From assembly GCF_900142445.1 (NCBI RefSeq), contig NZ_FRAV01000014.1, forward strand, positions 1 to 64,000: a DNA stretch of 64,000 nt, written 5' to 3'. This DNA comes from Chryseobacterium polytrichastri. Lineage in GTDB: Bacteria; Bacteroidota; Bacteroidia; Flavobacteriales; Weeksellaceae. A program made the position numbers and the translations under genes. Below the pieces are notes generated by a model, which did no database searches, was not told where the DNA came from, and was given only the letters and a program-made list of their open reading frames with translations. The first letter of the stretch is position 1. Every line of letters starts with the position of its first letter. Shown one piece after another: positions 17,761-27,286 of the stretch.

Positions 17761-19011
17761 ATGAAAGGACAAAATAAACTTTTTATAGCAATTATCATTG
17801 CACTTATTATTGGTGTAGGAATTGGGGGTGTGGTGCATATGCAGTATCCGGAAAGCGCCGAACCTTTTTCCAAGAATATCAAACTTTTGGGAACCGTTTT
17901 CATTAGATTGGTACAAATGATTATTGCCCCTTTGGTTTTCACAACGTTGGTTGTGGGAATTGCTAAAATGAGCGATATTAAAATGATCGGAAGAGTAGGA
18001 ACAAAAGCCATGCTATGGTTTATTTCTGCCTCTCTGATGTCTCTTTTTATTGGTTTGATCCTTGTAAATTGGCTTGAACCGGGACATGTAACTAAGCTTC
18101 CTATTCAGGACGTTTCTTCTGCTGATGAATTATTAAAAAGCAGCAAAGGATTTTCTATGGAAGATTTTGTGAAACATGTTGTTCCTAAGAGTATATTTGA
18201 AGCTTTTGCCACCAATGAAGTATTACAGATTGTAGTATTCTCCATTATGTTTGGAGTGGCTTTGGCTAATATGGGAGAGGAATATGCTCAACCGGTTATC
18301 AAATTATTTGATATTGTAGCCCATGCAATCCTTAAAATGGTAGCCTATATCATGTGGTTTGCACCGCTTGGAGTTTTAGGAGCTATTGCAGCCGTAGTTG
18401 CCGTCAATGGTTTCGAAATTTTTAAAGTATATGCCATTTATCTAAGAGACTTTTTCTTTGCATTAGGTGTTCTTTGGCTGGTTTTATTATTGGTAGGTTA
18501 TCTGATCTTAGGAAACCGTCTTTTCGAATTATTAAAAAGAATAAAAGCACCTTTATTAATTGCTTTTTCTACCACAAGTTCAGAAGCTGTATTCCCTAAA
18601 TTGGTAGAAGAGTTAGAACAATTCGGATGTAATAGCAGAGTAGTATCTTTCATTTTACCATTAGGATATTCATTCAACTTAGATGGAAGTATGATGTATA
18701 TGACGTTTGCATCAATTTTCATTGCTCAGATTTACGGAATTGAAATGACAATCGGACAACAAATTACCATGCTTTTAGTGCTAATGCTTACCTCAAAAGG
18801 GATTGCAGGAGTTCCAAGAGCTTCTTTGGTAATTATTGTAGCAACGTGTTCAATGTTCGGTATTCCACCAGAAGGGATTGCTTTAATTTTACCAATTGAC
18901 CATTTCTGTGATATGGGAAGAAGTATGACAAACGTTTTAGGAAATGCGTTGGCCACTTCTGCTGTTTCGAAATGGGAAGGACAGTTGGAAAATCCCGGTG
19001 TTGAAGTGTAA
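17761..19011 (+). CDS. dicarboxylate/amino acid:cation symporter (DAACS family)
   Basis: The 416-residue inner-membrane transporter has eight helices and two re-entrant loops, as in GltP and DctA. Diagnostic motifs are the serine-rich HP1 loop FSTTSSEAVFPK near 260, the NLDGSMMYM segment near 302 (family consensus NMDGT), and the HP2 loop TSKGIAGVPRASL near 343. It should import C4-dicarboxylates or glutamate/aspartate with Na+ or H+. Thr to Ser in the NMDGT motif is conservative. It is monocistronic from a strong promoter. Confidence 0.92.
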   Translation: MKGQNKLFIAIIIALIIGVGIGGVVHMQYPESAEPFSKNIKLLGTVFIRLVQMIIAPLVFTTLVVGIAKMSDIKMIGRVGTKAMLWFISASLMSLFIGLILVNWLEPGHVTKLPIQDVSSADELLKSSKGFSMEDFVKHVVPKSIFEAFATNEVLQIVVFSIMFGVALANMGEEYAQPVIKLFDIVAHAILKMVAYIMWFAPLGVLGAIAAVVAVNGFEIFKVYAIYLRDFFFALGVLWLVLLLVGYLILGNRLFELLKRIKAPLLIAFSTTSSEAVFPKLVEELEQFGCNSRVVSFILPLGYSFNLDGSMMYMTFASIFIAQIYGIEMTIGQQITMLLVLMLTSKGIAGVPRASLVIIVATCSMFGIPPEGIALILPIDHFCDMGRSMTNVLGNALATSAVSKWEGQLENPGVEV

Positions 19012-19335
19012 ATAATAAATTTTCAATATAGCGAAGGCTAAAGAATGGTCAATAGTGAATTTTTAGGATTTATTATTGACCATTTATTTTTTATTTGAAG
19101 CTATTCACGCTTTTAAAATTTGTCATTGCGAACCGAAGGTGAAGCAATCTCATTTATAATAATCAGATTACTTTACTTCGACAGCCTAAGCACAGGCTCG
19201 CTTTGGTCCTCGCAATGATACCAAAATTGCTGAATGAAGTACCCCTTTGTGAACAAAAAATATTCTCAATAATTGTAAAGAAAATCTTTGCGATCTTTGT
19301 GTTTAAAATAGATTCAATAAAAAATCAAATTATTA
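19012..19335. other. intergenic region with repeat and no gene
   Basis: The 324 bases hold the extragenic repeat at 19,122-19,218 and an AT-rich stretch (19,270-19,335). The latter contains CTTTGCGATCTTTGTG, the usual flavobacterial run of -7-like elements before a gene. I find no ORF with coding character. Confidence 0.6.
19122..19218. repeat. extragenic repeat (TCATTGCGA...TCGCAATGA)
   Basis: TCATTGCGAACCGAAGGTGAAGCAATCTC at the left and CCTCGCAATGATA at the right form an imperfect inverted repeat around a GC-richer centre (TTCGACAGCC...). The left half matches the module at 5,109-5,143. Confidence 0.6.
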
Positions 19336-20049
19336 ATGAACTTACAACATCATAAAAATTCAATTTCTGAAAGCGGCTTCACAGTGATCAATACGATCTT
19401 TTCTGATGAAGAAATTGATAAGATAATTCACGTTCTCGAAAATATAGATACCTCCAAAGAAACTTTCAGAAAATCTGAAGATCTGTTTGCAATAAGACAG
19501 TTCCTGAAAGAAATTCCTGAGGTTAATGAATTGATATTTAATGAGAATATTAAAATAATAATCAAAGATATTTTTGGGGACAAATATGTTGCTGTAAAAA
19601 GTATTTATTTCGATAAGCCTGAAAAATCAAATTGGTATGTTGCCTATCATCAGGATCTAACGATTTCTGTGGATAAGAAACTTGAATTGCCCAATTTTGG
19701 ACCCTGGACAACCAAGCAGAATCAGTTTGCAGTTCAGCCGCCTTTAGATATTCTTGAAAATATTTTTACCATCAGGATTCATTTAGATGATACTGATGAA
19801 AATAATGGAGCGCTAAAAGTAGTTCCACAATCACATGCTAAAGGAATTTACAGACCAGAAACAATAGACTGGAACGTAGAAACCGAGAAGATCTGTAATG
19901 TAGAAAAAGGAGGAATTATGATTATGAAACCTTTGCTTCTTCATGGTTCCAATAGAACAACTAATGGTAAAAAAAGAAGAGTGATTCACATTGAATTTTC
20001 TGATAGAGAACTTCCGGAAGAGTTGAATTGGTCTGAAAGGATGAATTAA
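19336..20049 (+). CDS. phytanoyl-CoA dioxygenase (PhyH) family protein
   Basis: This 237-residue Fe(II)/2-oxoglutarate oxygenase has its iron triad at His105, Asp107 (YHQDLTISV) and His203 (LLHGSNRTT), with an arginine about 11 residues on (GKKRRVIH) to bind 2-oxoglutarate. ENNGALKVVPQSHAKG at 156-170 is the family's typical strand-loop. PhyH-like enzymes hydroxylate diverse small molecules, and nothing next to it points to a substrate. The gene is monocistronic and convergent with the GH92 gene. Confidence 0.88.
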   Translation: MNLQHHKNSISESGFTVINTIFSDEEIDKIIHVLENIDTSKETFRKSEDLFAIRQFLKEIPEVNELIFNENIKIIIKDIFGDKYVAVKSIYFDKPEKSNWYVAYHQDLTISVDKKLELPNFGPWTTKQNQFAVQPPLDILENIFTIRIHLDDTDENNGALKVVPQSHAKGIYRPETIDWNVETEKICNVEKGGIMIMKPLLLHGSNRTTNGKKRRVIHIEFSDRELPEELNWSERMN

Positions 20050-20097
20050 ACCCAGAATGTCATTCTGAATGAAACGAAGTGTAGTGAAGAATCTATT

Positions 20098-20173
20098 TTT
20101 CTCTCGCAGATTGCACAGATTTAGCAGCTGTTTGCGTTAAAAAATCTGCGCAATTTGCTAAATCTGTGAGAAT
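20098..20173. repeat. long imperfect palindrome, second copy
   Basis: TTTCTCTCGCAGATTGCACAGATTTAG and its approximate inverse CTAAATCTGTGAGAA enclose TTAAAAAATCTGCGCAATTTG. It is the same family as 8,731-8,813, and both copies lie between a plus-strand oxygenase gene and a convergent hydrolase gene. Confidence 0.62.
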
Positions 20174-20186
20174 TAAAATAAAAACA

Positions 20187-20216
20187 AAACCTCTTTCAAG
20201 CCGAAAGAGGTTTATT
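20187..20216. terminator. bidirectional terminator
   Basis: AACCTCTTTC (20188-20197) pairs with GAAAGAGGTT (20203-20212) around AAGCC, with A-rich and T-rich flanks. It serves the PhyH-like gene and the convergent GH92 gene. Confidence 0.8.
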
Positions 20217-20238
20217 ATTTAAATCAAGAAAGTTAAAA

Positions 20239-23040
20239 TTATTTCACAGAAATCTCATCAATAAAGATATACGATTGTCCGCCAGCTCCCTGATGCCACT
20301 CCGGAAGAGCCCCGAAATGATAAGCCTTTACTTTGACATAGCGGGCTTCAGTCGGAAGAATATCTGCCCCGAATTCTTTGGTCTGAATGGTTTCATCTTT
20401 GGGATCAATTGTATTGTCAATCGTTTTTAATAAAATGAAATCTTTACCATTCATGGAAGCATAATATTCTACTTTTTTAGGCATCATAATCCATGCTCTG
20501 CTGTCTTGAAGGTAAGTTGAAGATAATTTTGAGATTTGCTGAGGTGACTTCATATCAATAATCGCTTCGAAAGTTTGCCCTTGATAGCCTAGCCATTCTC
20601 CTTTTCTCCAATTGATGTCTCCGTTAATACCATCAATTAATGATAACTTTCCGCTTGCGGTATATTGTGGAGTGGGAGTGGAATTGACGGTGATATCCCA
20701 ATTATTCGGTCTTCTGTTGAAATTGGCTGTTACGACTGAACTTTTCTCCCCTTTTCTTTCAGCATAAGCAGAAACTTGGGTTGTTTTAGCGATGGTAAAT
20801 GGCTCTTTGTATACTTTAAAAGTCTTTCTCACATTTGCATCACCTGCATCCATTGTCATGAAATATAATTTGTCATTAGGGTTCAGTGCAGTAATCTCAA
20901 CTTTGGTAGAGAAATCGAAAATTCGGTCTGCTTTAATAACCGGAGAAGCAGTCAGTTCTTCATATTTAAAATCTTTGAATGATTTTGCGTTTTCAAATCC
21001 CAATTTTTTAAGCTCTTCTTTGTTGGTATTTTTGGTAATTGTTTTTGTTGTTCCGTCTTCTAAATGAATTTTAACCTCATCAAAATAAGGCGTGGTGGTC
21101 TGCCATTCAGGTAATCCTGGCGTTACAGAATAAATACCTATTGCGCTTAGAATATACCAAGCACTCATCTGTCCGCAATCTTCATTCCCAATGAGACCGT
21201 CTGGGGTATTTTTATAAAAATGATCAAGAATATATTTGATTTTTGCATCGGTTTTTTCCGGCTTATCAACATAATTGTATAAATAAGCAATATGATGGCT
21301 CGGTTCGTTTCCTTGCGCATATTGTCCCATTAAACCTGTGATATCCACCTGTTCTCTTCCGGTGGTTGTATTAGGTGCAGAGAAAATAGCATCAATAAAT
21401 TGTTCAAATTTTTCTTTTCCTCCATGTGCTGAGATCAATCCGGGAATATCTTGCTGAACAGAATAGGAATAGTGCCACGAGTTTCCTTCTGTATAATTGT
21501 TGTTTACTTCTCTTGGCTCAAAAGGTTCATACCAATTTCCGTTTTTTCTGGGCTGCATAAATCCGTTATTGGGATTGTATAAATTTTTCCAATTTTGAGA
21601 ACGCTTCATGAAATATTGGTAATCTTCTTTTTTACCTAAAATTTTAGCCATCTGAGCGATGCACCAGTCATCATAGGCATATTCAACTGTTTTAGAAACG
21701 CTTTCATGTTCGTCATCAATTGCAATATAATTATTTTGTTTGTAGGCATTTAATCCAAAAATATCCAACATTGCCGAATGTTTAGAAGCCTGAAATGCTT
21801 TTTCGTAATCAAAACCTGTAATTCCTTTAGCCATTGCATCTACAATTACAGAAACCGAATGGTAGCCGATCATACATTCCGTTTCATTGGAAGCGAGTTC
21901 CCAAACGGGTAATTTTCCACCCTGCTCGTATTGTTTAATGAAGGTATTGATGAAATCGGAAGTCCTTTTTCTATCAATTAAAGTCATCAAAGGATGTGCT
22001 CCTCTGAAGGTATCCCAAAGCGAAAAAACGGAGTAATAATTGAAGTCTTTTGCGGTGTAAAATTTGTTGTCGCGACCTCTGTATTTTCCGTCAACATCCA
22101 TATTGATATTCGGCTGTGTGAAAACATGATATAATGCGGTGTAGAAAATAGAGAGTTTATCTTTATCAGAAGATTTAACTTCAATTTTTGATAACTCTTT
22201 GTCCCAATCTGCAACAGCCTGTTTTTTGATCAATTCAAAATCATTAGATTGACCTTCAGCTAACATATTTTTTCCTGCGCCTTCATAGCCTGTTGGAGAG
22301 ATGGCCACTTTTACACTGATTTTTTCTCCTTTTTTAACTTGGGTTGAAAATGCTAAGGCTAATTTAGTTCCTGTAAAAAGGTTATTTTCTTGTTTTCCAT
22401 TCACTTCTTTTTTTGAAATTTTCAACGGTTTTGAAAATTCAATTCTTGCATAAATATATTGGTTGGTTGCCCAAGCTTCACTTCTTCGGAAAACTTCAAT
22501 GGTTTTATCATCAATTATTTTAACCTCACCTTCCAATAATTTATCTCGGTGATTTAAATCTAAAATAATGTTGGCGTTTCCTGCATTATTGAAAGTGTAT
22601 TCATGATAGCCAACTCTTTTCGTAGTTGTTAAACGAACATCAATATTGTTTTTGTCTAGCTTAACAGCATAAAATCCTGCCGAAGCTTTTTCATTATTAT
22701 GGGAGAATTTTGAAGAATAATCTTTGCTGTCAACGCTTGGATTTCCCATGGTAGGCATCAGCATAATATCTCCGTAATCCGACACTCCGGTTCCGTTAAG
22801 ATGGGTGTGCGAAAAGCCATAGATCACAGAATCCGAATAATGATAACCACTACAACCATCCCAACTTCCATCGATTCTTGTATCGGGTGAAAGCTGCACC
22901 ATTCCAAAAGGGGCGATGGCTCCCGGAAAGGTGTGTCCGTGTCCTCCCGTTCCGATAAAAGGATTTACATATTGCGAATAGTTTTGTGAAAATAAGGTAT
23001 GCGTAATAAATAGGGAGGCTAGGATTAGGATTCTTTTCAT
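20239..23040 (-). CDS. GH92 family glycoside hydrolase (exo-alpha-mannosidase) with C-terminal F5/8C-type domain
   Basis: The secreted enzyme of 933 residues starts with a signal peptide (1-18) and the GH92 opening YVNPFIGTGGHGHTFPGA. The (alpha/alpha)6 catalytic part covers about 265-735, with SLWDTFRGAHPL, NETECMIGYHS and the signature GNEDCGQMSAWYILSAIG. The family hydrolyses alpha-mannosides in a calcium-dependent, inverting reaction, typically on N-glycans. The last 190 residues add a chitobiase-like strand module and a coagulation-factor-5/8-type carbohydrate-binding domain (NWRKGEWLGYQGQTFEAIID), making it longer than the usual 750. It is divergent from a TonB-type barrel 92 bases away, which hints at glycan uptake. 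Confidence 0.93.
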   Translation of the reverse strand: MKRILILASLFITHTLFSQNYSQYVNPFIGTGGHGHTFPGAIAPFGMVQLSPDTRIDGSWDGCSGYHYSDSVIYGFSHTHLNGTGVSDYGDIMLMPTMGNPSVDSKDYSSKFSHNNEKASAGFYAVKLDKNNIDVRLTTTKRVGYHEYTFNNAGNANIILDLNHRDKLLEGEVKIIDDKTIEVFRRSEAWATNQYIYARIEFSKPLKISKKEVNGKQENNLFTGTKLALAFSTQVKKGEKISVKVAISPTGYEGAGKNMLAEGQSNDFELIKKQAVADWDKELSKIEVKSSDKDKLSIFYTALYHVFTQPNINMDVDGKYRGRDNKFYTAKDFNYYSVFSLWDTFRGAHPLMTLIDRKRTSDFINTFIKQYEQGGKLPVWELASNETECMIGYHSVSVIVDAMAKGITGFDYEKAFQASKHSAMLDIFGLNAYKQNNYIAIDDEHESVSKTVEYAYDDWCIAQMAKILGKKEDYQYFMKRSQNWKNLYNPNNGFMQPRKNGNWYEPFEPREVNNNYTEGNSWHYSYSVQQDIPGLISAHGGKEKFEQFIDAIFSAPNTTTGREQVDITGLMGQYAQGNEPSHHIAYLYNYVDKPEKTDAKIKYILDHFYKNTPDGLIGNEDCGQMSAWYILSAIGIYSVTPGLPEWQTTTPYFDEVKIHLEDGTTKTITKNTNKEELKKLGFENAKSFKDFKYEELTASPVIKADRIFDFSTKVEITALNPNDKLYFMTMDAGDANVRKTFKVYKEPFTIAKTTQVSAYAERKGEKSSVVTANFNRRPNNWDITVNSTPTPQYTASGKLSLIDGINGDINWRKGEWLGYQGQTFEAIIDMKSPQQISKLSSTYLQDSRAWIMMPKKVEYYASMNGKDFILLKTIDNTIDPKDETIQTKEFGADILPTEARYVKVKAYHFGALPEWHQGAGGQSYIFIDEISVK

Positions 23041-23132
23041 AGGATGATTTTATCTCAGCGAATATATTAAAAAACGATAGAACAGGATGTAATAAAAAAT
23101 GGGTGAGGGTTGTCCTATTAAAAACTATTAAT

Positions 23133-25475
23133 ATGAAGAAAACAGTATTTTCGATCATTGTGCTGTTACCAACTTTTGCTTTTTCGCAACGCATTACCGG
23201 AAAAATTAATCAGAATGGAGATGCTCTTTCTTATGTGGAAGTTATTGCTGTTAAAGATAAATCCAAACAGACTACCATTTCGGATGAAAAAGGAAATTAT
23301 ACGTTGAAACTTCTTGAGAATGGAAACTATAATATAAAATTGGTACAGGACGGAGCCGAAATATCAACTGTTGATGTATTGGTAAATGGTGATATAAAAC
23401 AAAATTTTTTCATCGATAAAAAACAGGAACAACAGATTGAAGGAGTAACTGTTACCGCTAAAAAAAGATTGATTGAAAGAAAAGCAGACCGATTAATCTT
23501 TAATATTTCCAATTCTATTGCCTCACAGGGAATGGATGGGGTAGAAGCATTGAGCAATACTCCTCAGATAAAGGTAGATGAAAATACTGGAATTTCGATG
23601 GTTGGCAAAAGTGGAATAGCAGTGATGATCAACGAAAGGATGCTGAACCTTTCAGGAGATGAATTGATTAAATATCTTAAAAGTATAAGATCCGAAAATA
23701 TTGAAAGAATAGAGGTCATTACAGCACCTCCTGCCAAATATGAAGCGCAGGGAAATAGTGGTTTGATCAATATTGTTTTAAAGAAAAATCAAAATTTGGG
23801 TTGGAATGGGAGCTTAACAACCAGCCTTTTACAGACGACTTACTTTGGGTTTTCTAATTCTGCTTCTATTAATTATCAAAATGAAAAGCTGAGGTCTTCA
23901 CTGAAACTGAGGCAGTATGACAGTCAGAAACATTCTTATGAAAACTACAAGATTGTAGGCGCAGACGGATTAGCAAGTTCAGATGATAGAAGGGACTTTT
24001 GGAATGGCGCAGGTATTAATTTAAGTTTAGATTATGAGCTCAATAAAAAATCGAGTATAGGATTGGTGTATGATTATGGATTTGGAGATTCGGGAATGGA
24101 TATTACCAATACTTCAGATTATTTTCAAAATGGAAACTACACCAATACTTTGTCTACCCATGCCGAGCACCGTAATAAAAACAAGCAGAATACAATAAGT
24201 GCTTATTATGATATTAAATTTGGGAAACTGAATAATAAACTAAGTATTACAGGAAACTATTTTTCTAATACTCCGAAGAGTAATATTGATTTTACTACGG
24301 TAAATAATTTAGGAGGTTCCTTTGTCATCAAAACGCCTTCTGAATTAAATTACAAAATTTATTCTGGTCAGGCAGATCTCACGCTTCCTTATACATTTGC
24401 TAAGACAGAGGCGGGTATTAAATTCACCAACTTCGATAATGATTCTGACATCAAATACGAGAGGCTTACAGATGGAAATTACATAACAGATCCTCTGAGA
24501 AGTAATCTCTTTAAGTATAATGAGAAAAATTATGCAGCCTATGTGAGTATGGAAAAACAATTGACTGAGAAATGGTCTGTTAAAGCTGGGCTCCGCTATG
24601 AATATTCTATGATCAACGGGAACTCTGTTTCTTCTGATCAAAGGACAGAAAACTCTTACGGAAAGTTTTTCCCTACAGCCTATTTAACGTATAAAGCCAA
24701 TGAAAATAATACCTTTAATCTTAATTATTCGAAAAGGATAAACAGACCGGGATTCCGTGCAATCAATCCATTCCGATGGTATACGAACATCAATTCATAC
24801 TATTCAGGGAATCCGGCTTTAAGTCCTTCTATCAATCATAATTTTGAATTATCTTATTTGTATAAAGGCAAGTTTTCAGCTTCAGCATATTTCCAAAGAG
24901 AATTGGATGCTTTCAGCCAGGTTGTTACCTTAGAAGGACAAGATAAGACGAGTAATTTCTATAATTTTTTCAATAAAAACAGTACGGGAATTTCTTTGAG
25001 CTATTCGGACACGTTCTTTAAATTTTGGGAAGCGAATTATTCTGCAGATTTTTCTTATATGAAAACTCAGGTTTTTGCGACAGATGCCGCTTCCAGAAAA
25101 GGAAACAGCGCCAGTTTCAATATTCAGAATAATTTTTCTTTACGTAAAGACAAAACGATTCAGTTTTTCATGAACTATTGGTTCCGTTTGCCTTCAAGCT
25201 TAGGAAATACCTATTCTTATTACGTGGGGAATTTTACGTCCGGCATAAAATTAAACATGATGAATAAAGATCTTCAGATGAACATTTATGTTTCTGATAT
25301 TTTTAGACAGGCTAAAAGTCATGGTGAAATTTATTATCAGGATTCTACTCATTATTTTGATAATTATTATGACGGAAGAAACCTTACTGTTTCTCTAACG
25401 TATAACTTTGGAAATAAAAAAGTAAAAGGAGCAGACCGCAATGTGAAATTTGATGAAAAGAACAGAGCGAATTAA
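23133..25475 (+). CDS. TonB-dependent-receptor-like outer-membrane protein
   Basis: The 780-residue protein starts at 23133 with a signal peptide ending AFSQ (residue 19), followed by a carboxypeptidase-regulatory-like domain (about 20-100). A plug (GMDGVEALSNTPQIKVDE; IERIEVITAPPAKYEAQGNSG, about 130-225) and a 14-strand-plus barrel complete it. The C-terminal DUF/outer_membrane_beta-barrel family segment GRNLTVSLTYNFGNKK ends the barrel. It belongs to a different subfamily from the tandem pair at 10.8-16.5 kb. It shares a divergent 92-base intergenic region with the GH92 gene, so the two may be co-regulated. Confidence 0.88.
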   Translation: MKKTVFSIIVLLPTFAFSQRITGKINQNGDALSYVEVIAVKDKSKQTTISDEKGNYTLKLLENGNYNIKLVQDGAEISTVDVLVNGDIKQNFFIDKKQEQQIEGVTVTAKKRLIERKADRLIFNISNSIASQGMDGVEALSNTPQIKVDENTGISMVGKSGIAVMINERMLNLSGDELIKYLKSIRSENIERIEVITAPPAKYEAQGNSGLINIVLKKNQNLGWNGSLTTSLLQTTYFGFSNSASINYQNEKLRSSLKLRQYDSQKHSYENYKIVGADGLASSDDRRDFWNGAGINLSLDYELNKKSSIGLVYDYGFGDSGMDITNTSDYFQNGNYTNTLSTHAEHRNKNKQNTISAYYDIKFGKLNNKLSITGNYFSNTPKSNIDFTTVNNLGGSFVIKTPSELNYKIYSGQADLTLPYTFAKTEAGIKFTNFDNDSDIKYERLTDGNYITDPLRSNLFKYNEKNYAAYVSMEKQLTEKWSVKAGLRYEYSMINGNSVSSDQRTENSYGKFFPTAYLTYKANENNTFNLNYSKRINRPGFRAINPFRWYTNINSYYSGNPALSPSINHNFELSYLYKGKFSASAYFQRELDAFSQVVTLEGQDKTSNFYNFFNKNSTGISLSYSDTFFKFWEANYSADFSYMKTQVFATDAASRKGNSASFNIQNNFSLRKDKTIQFFMNYWFRLPSSLGNTYSYYVGNFTSGIKLNMMNKDLQMNIYVSDIFRQAKSHGEIYYQDSTHYFDNYYDGRNLTVSLTYNFGNKKVKGADRNVKFDEKNRAN

Positions 25476-25698
25476 ATAATCTAGTTAAAATCAATTTGAT
25501 ACTATTGAAAGAGGATATCAATTTCGTTGAGCAAATGATAAATTCATTAGTTGTTAAATCAAGCTAAAAGATGAGCTGAGAATAGTTGTACATGATTTTG
25601 GTCATGCTTTTCAGGAAAAAAGTAGAAAATAGCTTAGTAATCTTATTTATCACCTTGTGTTATAGATTTTATTGATTCTAAATTGACGAAAAAATCCG

Positions 25699-25706
25699 TA
25701 AATTTG
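25699..25706 (+). promoter_or_regulatory. -7 element of the mrp-nifU operon
   Basis: TAAATTTG matches TAnnTTTG, 23 bases before the ATG at 25730. The nearest TTG lies only 13 bases upstream, shorter than usual. Confidence 0.5.
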
Positions 25707-25729
25707 TGAACAATTTATAGCAATATTTT

Positions 25730-26836
25730 ATGTTGACGAAAGAAAAGGTTCAGGATTTCCTTAAAGAGATAGAAGTAGATGACTTAGTGACTAATTTTCA
25801 AGTGATGGGTAATGATGTCTATATCGACATGACAGCTCACTCACCTGCAATGCACGAAAAAAAGAAGCTTGAAGCAGCAATGAAGCAAGCTTTTGCAAGT
25901 GAATTTGGAGAAGAAATTAACTTAAAACTTAAAATTGTTTCTCCAGAGCCTAGCGAAATTCAGCAAAGTCAGATCAAAGGAAAACAAATTCCTGGGATTC
26001 AAAATATTATCGCCATTGCTTCCGGAAAAGGAGGTGTTGGTAAGTCTACGGTGGCTGCAAACCTTGCAGTTACGTTGGCAAAAATGGGTTTCAAAGTAGG
26101 ATTATTAGATGCCGATATTTATGGGCCATCTGTTCCTACCATGTTTGATACAGAAGGTCAAAAGCCAATTTCTGTAGATGTAGATGGAAAAAGCTTAATG
26201 AAACCTATCGAAAATTATGGTGTGAAAATGCTGTCTATAGGATATTTCTCAGGAGCAAATCAAGCGGTAGTATGGAGAGGCCCGATGGCTTCAAAAGCAT
26301 TAAACCAAATGATAAGAGATGCAGCTTGGGGAGAATTAGACTTTCTATTGATAGATCTTCCTCCTGGAACAGGTGATATTCACTTATCAATCATTCAGGA
26401 AGTTCCGGTAACAGGAGCAGTGATTGTAAGTACTCCTCAGCATGTTGCTTTGGCAGATGTAAGAAAAGGAATTGCAATGTTTAATATGGAAAGTATTAAC
26501 ATTCCGGTTCTTGGATTAGTCGAAAATATGGCGTATTTTACACCGGAAGAATTACCTGACAATAAATATTATATCTTTGGAAACCAAGGAGCGCAATATT
26601 TAGCTGATGATCTTGGAATTCCTGTGTTAGGAGAGATTCCTTTGATTCAAAGCATCAGAGAAGCTGGAGATGTTGGTAGACCGGCAGCTTTACAGGAAAA
26701 TTCTAAAATTGCAGAAATCTATACAGAGACTGCCCGTAAAATGGTAGAAAGTCTAGTAGAAAGAAATAAGCATCTTCCTCCAACGGAAGCGGTGAAAATA
26801 TCCACAATGGCTGGATGTTCTCCAAAAGCAAAATAA
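25730..26836 (+). CDS. Mrp/NBP35-family P-loop ATPase (Fe-S carrier)
   Basis: This 368-residue protein has an N-terminal MIP18/DUF59 domain (1-75) and a deviant Walker A, SGKGGVGKST (98-107), then DADIYGPSVPTMF and IDLPPGTGDIHL. Mrp proteins bind and transfer [4Fe-4S] clusters to apo-enzymes. The CxxC of many Mrp proteins is replaced here by FTPEELPDNKY near residue 274, a form also usual in flavobacteria. Another Cys (AGCSPK) lies at the C-terminus. The NifU-domain gene follows after 53 bases, so the two probably form one Fe-S maturation operon. Confidence 0.92.
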   Translation: MLTKEKVQDFLKEIEVDDLVTNFQVMGNDVYIDMTAHSPAMHEKKKLEAAMKQAFASEFGEEINLKLKIVSPEPSEIQQSQIKGKQIPGIQNIIAIASGKGGVGKSTVAANLAVTLAKMGFKVGLLDADIYGPSVPTMFDTEGQKPISVDVDGKSLMKPIENYGVKMLSIGYFSGANQAVVWRGPMASKALNQMIRDAAWGELDFLLIDLPPGTGDIHLSIIQEVPVTGAVIVSTPQHVALADVRKGIAMFNMESINIPVLGLVENMAYFTPEELPDNKYYIFGNQGAQYLADDLGIPVLGEIPLIQSIREAGDVGRPAALQENSKIAEIYTETARKMVESLVERNKHLPPTEAVKISTMAGCSPKAK

Positions 26837-26889
26837 TAATAATTTTCAATAGAATTTTTGAAAAACCGAATTGAACCGAAGAAAAAAAT

Positions 26890-27138
26890 ATGGAAACAAA
26901 TATTACACACGAAGATACTGTAACAAGAGTAATGGAGGCTTTAGATAGTATTCGTCCGTTTTTGAATAAAGACGGCGGAGATATTGAGCTTATTGATGTG
27001 AAAGACAACTCTGTTTATGTAAAACTTTTAGGAAATTGTTCCGGATGTTCTCTGAATTTTTCTACCCTAAAATTAGGTGTTGAAACTACCATTAAACAAC
27101 ATGCTCCGGAAATTGAAAAAGTAATTAACGTAGAGTAA
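26890..27138 (+). CDS. NifU C-terminal domain Fe-S scaffold protein
   Basis: At 82 residues it is a stand-alone NifU C-terminal domain, with the cluster-binding CSGCS motif near residue 50 and the RPFLNKDGGDIELIDV opening. Such proteins (Nfu type) bind an interchain [4Fe-4S] cluster and pass it to targets. It follows mrp directly and ends in a strong terminator. Confidence 0.92.
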   Translation: METNITHEDTVTRVMEALDSIRPFLNKDGGDIELIDVKDNSVYVKLLGNCSGCSLNFSTLKLGVETTIKQHAPEIEKVINVE

Positions 27139-27160
27139 AAGAATAAAAATTAAATATTTT

Positions 27161-27195
27161 TAAAGACAGGTTTTTTAAGCCTGTCTTTTTTTTGA
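27161..27195 (+). terminator. terminator of the mrp-nifU operon
   Basis: AAAGACAGG (27162-27170) pairs with CCTGTCTTT (27180-27188), followed by a T tract. The same stem sequence ends the flotillin operon at 32,581. Confidence 0.85.
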
Positions 27196-27286
27196 TTTCC
27201 AAAGAAAAGTTGTAATTGATTTGAGGGATTGTGTTGTGTCTTTAGAATCTTAAAAATGATTAATGAAAATTTTCGATGAAGCTATA

